Shown: positions 6,094-8,974 of the stretch, in pieces
How the letters are laid out: every line of letters starts with the position of its first letter
Numbering within the stretch: position 1 is the first letter of the stretch
Assembly: GCA_020027805.1 (NCBI GenBank)
Contig: JAHKKQ010000079.1
Coordinates: 1 to 8,974, forward strand
Length of the DNA stretch: 8,974 bases
Direction of reading: 5' to 3'
From: Candidatus Dadabacteria bacterium
GTDB taxonomy: Bacteria; Desulfobacterota_D; UBA1144; Nemesobacterales; UBA2774
Translations under genes and position numbers: made by a program
Notes under the pieces: model-generated
What the model saw: only the letters and a program-made list of their open reading frames with translations
Database searches by the model: none
Told to the model about the DNA's origin: nothing

Positions 6094-7512
6094 TCACAGG
6101 CTCAGGTCCACGCCGTCTACGCCGTCAGGCACGGGTTTACCCATCAGGCTCAATATCGTGGGATAGAGGTCGACCGTCCGGATGTGCTCTTTCTTAATAC
6201 AGGCGCTCATCGCCACGGGCACGAGCATATGCTCGCTAAAAAGAGCCCCGTGCGAGGAGCGGTGCTCCGGGCTCTCGTGCTTCGCCCGGAGGTCGTAGCC
6301 GGGGTTGGCGCTCAGGACGAGGTCCCCCGCTCGCGGCGCCTCGAGGAGCTGTATTACCTGAAGGAGCGCGTCCGGGTAGCGGGTATCGAAGCTAAGCTCA
6401 AGCGCCTCGTCAGCACTCATCCTGCCGGGCATCCCGTTATAACCGAACGGGTCATCACGGAGCCGCTCGTAATTTATGAATCCTTCTCCGTCGATCCAGG
6501 CGGCCGCCTCTCCCCTCGCACTTTTCATCCTCGCCCTGCCCCTCTCGTCGAGTCCCGCGACTATATCGACCTCAGGCCTTTCTAGGAAGCTTTCGGCGAG
6601 ACCGTAAAGCTCTTCGAAAGTCGATTTCCTCCCCCAGCCCTCCGGGCTCTTCACGTATATATTGGCCATGGCGTTCCCCGATATCAGGCTCGCGGCGTCC
6701 GCGTCCGTGAAATGCCTGAAGACGTTCGGGTAATAGAAGGTCTTGTATCCCCTGTGGTTCATGAACTCGAGAGAATCGAAATGGGAATGCGTCTGCGTCA
6801 GCCCGTGGTCGCTCCCGATTACTATGAGCGTCTCGTCGATCCTCCCTTCCGATTCGAGCTTCTTCGCCGCAAGCCCCACGGTCTCGTCGATCCTCGTGTA
6901 GGAATCGAGGACCTTTCTATGGAACGGGTGGTTTATGTGCGAATACGTGTCTATGCCCAGGAACACGACGAATATGAAATCGTGTATCTCGTCAAGCTCC
7001 CGCAGAAGTATTCGCCGCGCAACCATATCGACCTCGTCGCTCTTGTCCGTAAAATGCCCCTTCACCTTGTAGTAGAGCTTCGAGAATCGAGTCTTGTCGT
7101 ACCTGATGCTCACCCCGCGCGAGAGCTCGTTCAGGATGTTCCCGCTCCGGGGGAATATCTCGAAGAGGCTCTTGTTGTCCGCCGACACGTCGCTGTTCAT
7201 GAAATAGGTCTCGAGCCCGATGTAGCTCCTGAAGCGCCGGAAAGAAAAGAGCCTCCGCCTGTCCGGGTAAATCCGCCTGTCGAACCACCTTATCCCGGGG
7301 AAGTTGCACCTGCCCGGATACTTCCCCAGTATGTAGGGCGTGTAAGCGGGCCCTGTAGTCGACGGGAAAACGGAGGACGCTATCCTGAAGGAGCCTTTCT
7401 CGACGACGTATCTGGAAACATTCGGGAGATCTCCCTTTTCGAGAAGCTCTGAAAAAACGTCCGCCCTTGCGCCGTCGGCCATGATGAATATACAGTTCTT
7501 GAACCTGCTCAT
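6094..7512 (-). CDS. alkaline phosphatase superfamily protein (type I phosphodiesterase/nucleotide pyrophosphatase-like)
   Basis: The 472-residue protein keeps the full metal and catalytic set of the nucleotide pyrophosphatase/phosphodiesterase branch. D13 is in IMADGAR; the likely nucleophile T53 is in FPSTTGP; D188 and H192 are in GIDTYSH; D235 and H236 are in GSDHG; H421 is in SSHGAL. Two zinc ions and hydrolysis of a phosphodiester or phosphomonoester are expected from the family, but the substrate cannot be told. There is no signal peptide: the first hydrophobic residues form the strand leading to D13, so the enzyme is probably cytoplasmic, unlike many relatives. The start is ATG at 7512-7510 with AAGGA at 7528-7524 and an 11-nt spacer. 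It lies 45 bp downstream of glnE on the same strand, probably in one operon. It converges with the BatA gene, with only 28 bp between and no evident terminator. Confidence 0.9.
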   Translation of the reverse strand: MSRFKNCIFIMADGARADVFSELLEKGDLPNVSRYVVEKGSFRIASSVFPSTTGPAYTPYILGKYPGRCNFPGIRWFDRRIYPDRRRLFSFRRFRSYIGLETYFMNSDVSADNKSLFEIFPRSGNILNELSRGVSIRYDKTRFSKLYYKVKGHFTDKSDEVDMVARRILLRELDEIHDFIFVVFLGIDTYSHINHPFHRKVLDSYTRIDETVGLAAKKLESEGRIDETLIVIGSDHGLTQTHSHFDSLEFMNHRGYKTFYYPNVFRHFTDADAASLISGNAMANIYVKSPEGWGRKSTFEELYGLAESFLERPEVDIVAGLDERGRARMKSARGEAAAWIDGEGFINYERLRDDPFGYNGMPGRMSADEALELSFDTRYPDALLQVIQLLEAPRAGDLVLSANPGYDLRAKHESPEHRSSHGALFSEHMLVPVAMSACIKKEHIRTVDLYPTILSLMGKPVPDGVDGVDLSL

Positions 7513-7532
7513 CTTTATATTAATCCTTCAGG

Positions 7533-7557
7533 CAGGCGATTATTTCAAGCGCGCCTG
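7533..7557 (-). other. intercistronic hairpin directly after the glnE stop
   Basis: CAGGCG and CGCCTG form a perfect 6-bp stem with a 13-nt loop, beginning at the base after the glnE TGA on the minus strand. No T-run follows, so full termination is unlikely. It sits before the ribosome site of the phosphatase gene (7524-7528). It could protect the glnE end of a processed transcript or tune expression of the second gene. Confidence 0.4.
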
Positions 7558-8974
7558 TCACGAGAAATACCTGTCGTATATCTTCCTGATCGTATTGGTC
7601 CCGGCTATATATTTTTCCCTGAGCTCTTTACCGTCGGGCCCCATGCCGAGCTCGGCCGAGAGCTTCTCGAAATCGCTCTCGTAAAGCTCGTTTATAGACC
7701 TGTCGTGAAGGAGCCGGAGCAGGTTCTCCATCTTTTTGAGGAAGTAAAGCCCGTCCGAAAGCGACGCGTATTCCTTCTCCTTTATTATCCCGGCGTCCCG
7801 GAGCCCGCCAAGCGCGTCGAGCGTATTCTGTCCCCTCACTTCCCTGTGCTCCCCGCCGTGCCTCAACTGGAGCATCTGGACGAGGAACTCTATATCCACT
7901 ATACCGCCCCTGCCCGTCTTGATGTTGAGCTTCTGCTTGCTCTCCCTCGCGAGCTCCGTCTCCATCCTCGCGCGGAGGTGCTTTATCTCCTTGTGAAAAC
8001 CGGGCGGCACGGGCTTGCCGTAAACGAATTCCTCGATCGATCCGGAAACGCGCTTCCCGAGCTTCACGTCCCCCGCCGAAGGCTTCGCCCTCAGGAGCGC
8101 CTGCCTCTCCCACACCTGTGCGCTCTCCTCGTGGTATTTCCTGAACGCGCCGTACGACGTGACCAGCGCGCCCGAGCGCCCCGAGGGCCTGAGTCCCATG
8201 TCTATCTTGTACGCGAAACCCTCGCCCGTAGGCACCGAGATCACCGAGATCACCTTTTGCCCGAGCTTCGAGAAGAACTCGTGCTCCTCGGCCCTGCCGT
8301 CGTATATGAAGATCACGTCGAGGTCGGAATTATAACTTAGCTCGCGCCCTCCGAGCTTCCCCATGCCGAGCACAATCATACGCGGGCCGTTTTTCCTTCC
8401 CTTCCCCTTGTCCTGCCCCGCGACTATACCCCACGCGAGGCCGAGGCCGACCTCGAGCACCGCCTCCGCCACGAGCGAGAGGTACCAGCCGACGTAGAAC
8501 GGGTCGACCTCGCCGTTTAAGTCCCGGAGGCAGATCTTGAGCGTCTCCACGTGCCTGAACCTCCTTATAGCGTCGAGCTTGTCTCCGTAGCCGCTTTCGC
8601 CGGAGAGAGCCGATTCGAGCTCGACGATCATATCGTCTTTCGACGCGAACTCCGTCCTCACGCTCCTTAGCGTTATGACGTCCAGGTACTCGGGATGCCT
8701 GATGAGGAAGTTCGACAAGTAACCGCTCGTCGAAAAGAGCTTCGAGAGGAGCTCGATGATGTCGGGGTTCTCGAGAAGGACGGCGTAGATGGACGTCCTC
8801 CAGCCGATGCCCGAGATGAAGCGCTCGAGGTTGATTAGCGCCGCGTCCGGGTCGGGGGATTTCAATATGCTTCCGAGAAAGGCCGGGATAACTCGCCTCG
8901 TCGTGACGCGCCCCTCCGGAGTTAGCGCGCCCCTCCTCGGGTCGAGGAGTTTCGAGAAAAGGTCAATCGCGCTC
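7558..8974 (-). CDS. glnE: glutamine synthetase adenylyltransferase, C-terminal adenylyltransferase half (5' end outside window)
   Basis: GlnE attaches AMP to, and removes it from, glutamine synthetase in response to nitrogen status. About 471 codons are visible and the frame is open to the window edge. A TTG at 8865 could look like a start, but the protein-like sequence continues upstream of it (DLFSKLLDPRRGALTPEGR), so it is internal. The visible part is the C-terminal transferase domain. Counting from that TTG: a nucleotidyltransferase motif GMGKLGGRELSYNSDLDVIF at 167-186, with D181 and D183 as metal-binding aspartates; then LRPSGRSGALVTS and WERQALLRAK; then GRGGIVDIEFLVQ (318-330); then a helical end. 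The SGRSGALVTS and WERQAL pattern matches the adenylyltransferase rather than the adenylyl-removing domain of E. coli GlnE. The N-terminal removase domain should lie just beyond the window. The stop is followed at once by a hairpin and the phosphatase gene. Confidence 0.95.
   Translation of the reverse strand, partial: SAIDLFSKLLDPRRGALTPEGRVTTRRVIPAFLGSILKSPDPDAALINLERFISGIGWRTSIYAVLLENPDIIELLSKLFSTSGYLSNFLIRHPEYLDVITLRSVRTEFASKDDMIVELESALSGESGYGDKLDAIRRFRHVETLKICLRDLNGEVDPFYVGWYLSLVAEAVLEVGLGLAWGIVAGQDKGKGRKNGPRMIVLGMGKLGGRELSYNSDLDVIFIYDGRAEEHEFFSKLGQKVISVISVPTGEGFAYKIDMGLRPSGRSGALVTSYGAFRKYHEESAQVWERQALLRAKPSAGDVKLGKRVSGSIEEFVYGKPVPPGFHKEIKHLRARMETELARESKQKLNIKTGRGGIVDIEFLVQMLQLRHGGEHREVRGQNTLDALGGLRDAGIIKEKEYASLSDGLYFLKKMENLLRLLHDRSINELYESDFEKLSAELGMGPDGKELREKYIAGTNTIRKIYDRYFS

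Noticed and set aside
6712..7452. A 246-codon plus-strand open frame opposite the phosphatase
   Set aside because: The minus-strand gene carries the full set of catalytic residues; this frame is a GC-driven shadow.
7705..8340. A 211-codon plus-strand open frame opposite glnE
   Set aside because: It is an antisense shadow of the conserved adenylyltransferase domain, rich in Arg, Leu and Pro, with no recognisable motif.
8863..8865. TTG as the start of glnE
   Set aside because: GlnE-like coding sequence continues upstream without a stop to the window edge, so this codon is internal.

Overview
The window reads as ordinary chromosomal DNA from a free-living, moderately high-GC bacterium. A CdnL/CarD-type regulator, an ATP-dependent PEP carboxykinase, a GlnE adenylyltransferase and a DUF58/BatA pair would fit a deltaproteobacterial-type lineage (Desulfobacterota, Myxococcota or a related uncultured phylum). 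That placement is inference from gene content, not a taxonomic result. Codon choice is distinctive for GC-rich DNA: in the DUF58 gene 12 of 16 isoleucines are ATA, and AGG arginine codons are common. Several genes appear to start at TTG or GTG. There are no tRNA or rRNA genes, insertion sequences, phage genes or CRISPR arrays.

Layout, left to right. Positions 1-200 (minus) hold the N-terminus of a putative lipoprotein cut by the window edge. Positions 201-681 are non-coding, with a strong imperfect hairpin, a 14-bp direct repeat and a likely terminator for the next gene. Positions 682-2238 (minus) are pckA. Positions 2239-2620 form a divergent control region between pckA and carD, with one promoter candidate for each, four same-strand copies of CCGGCAT and an 18-bp perfect palindrome. 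Positions 2621-3112 (plus) are carD. It is followed on the same strand by a DUF58/vWA gene (3178-4050) and, 11 bp later, a large membrane-anchored BatA/vWA/GATase1-like gene (4062-6065). Positions 6094-7512 (minus) encode an NPP-like alkaline-phosphatase-superfamily enzyme, convergent with the BatA gene. Positions 7558-8974 (minus) hold the C-terminal half of glnE, which runs off the window.

Functional reading. The carD-DUF58-BatA block may be one transcription unit, since no convincing terminator separates carD from DUF58. DUF58 and BatA/vWA proteins normally work beside a MoxR AAA+ ATPase, and none is adjacent here. glnE and the phosphatase gene probably form a second operon, with a small hairpin between the cistrons. 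pckA stands alone with its own promoter and terminator candidates.

I found no convincing new system. The most unusual items are the MoxR-less vWA pair behind carD, the cysteine-free GATase1-like domain in the BatA protein, and the dense cis-element layout between pckA and carD.
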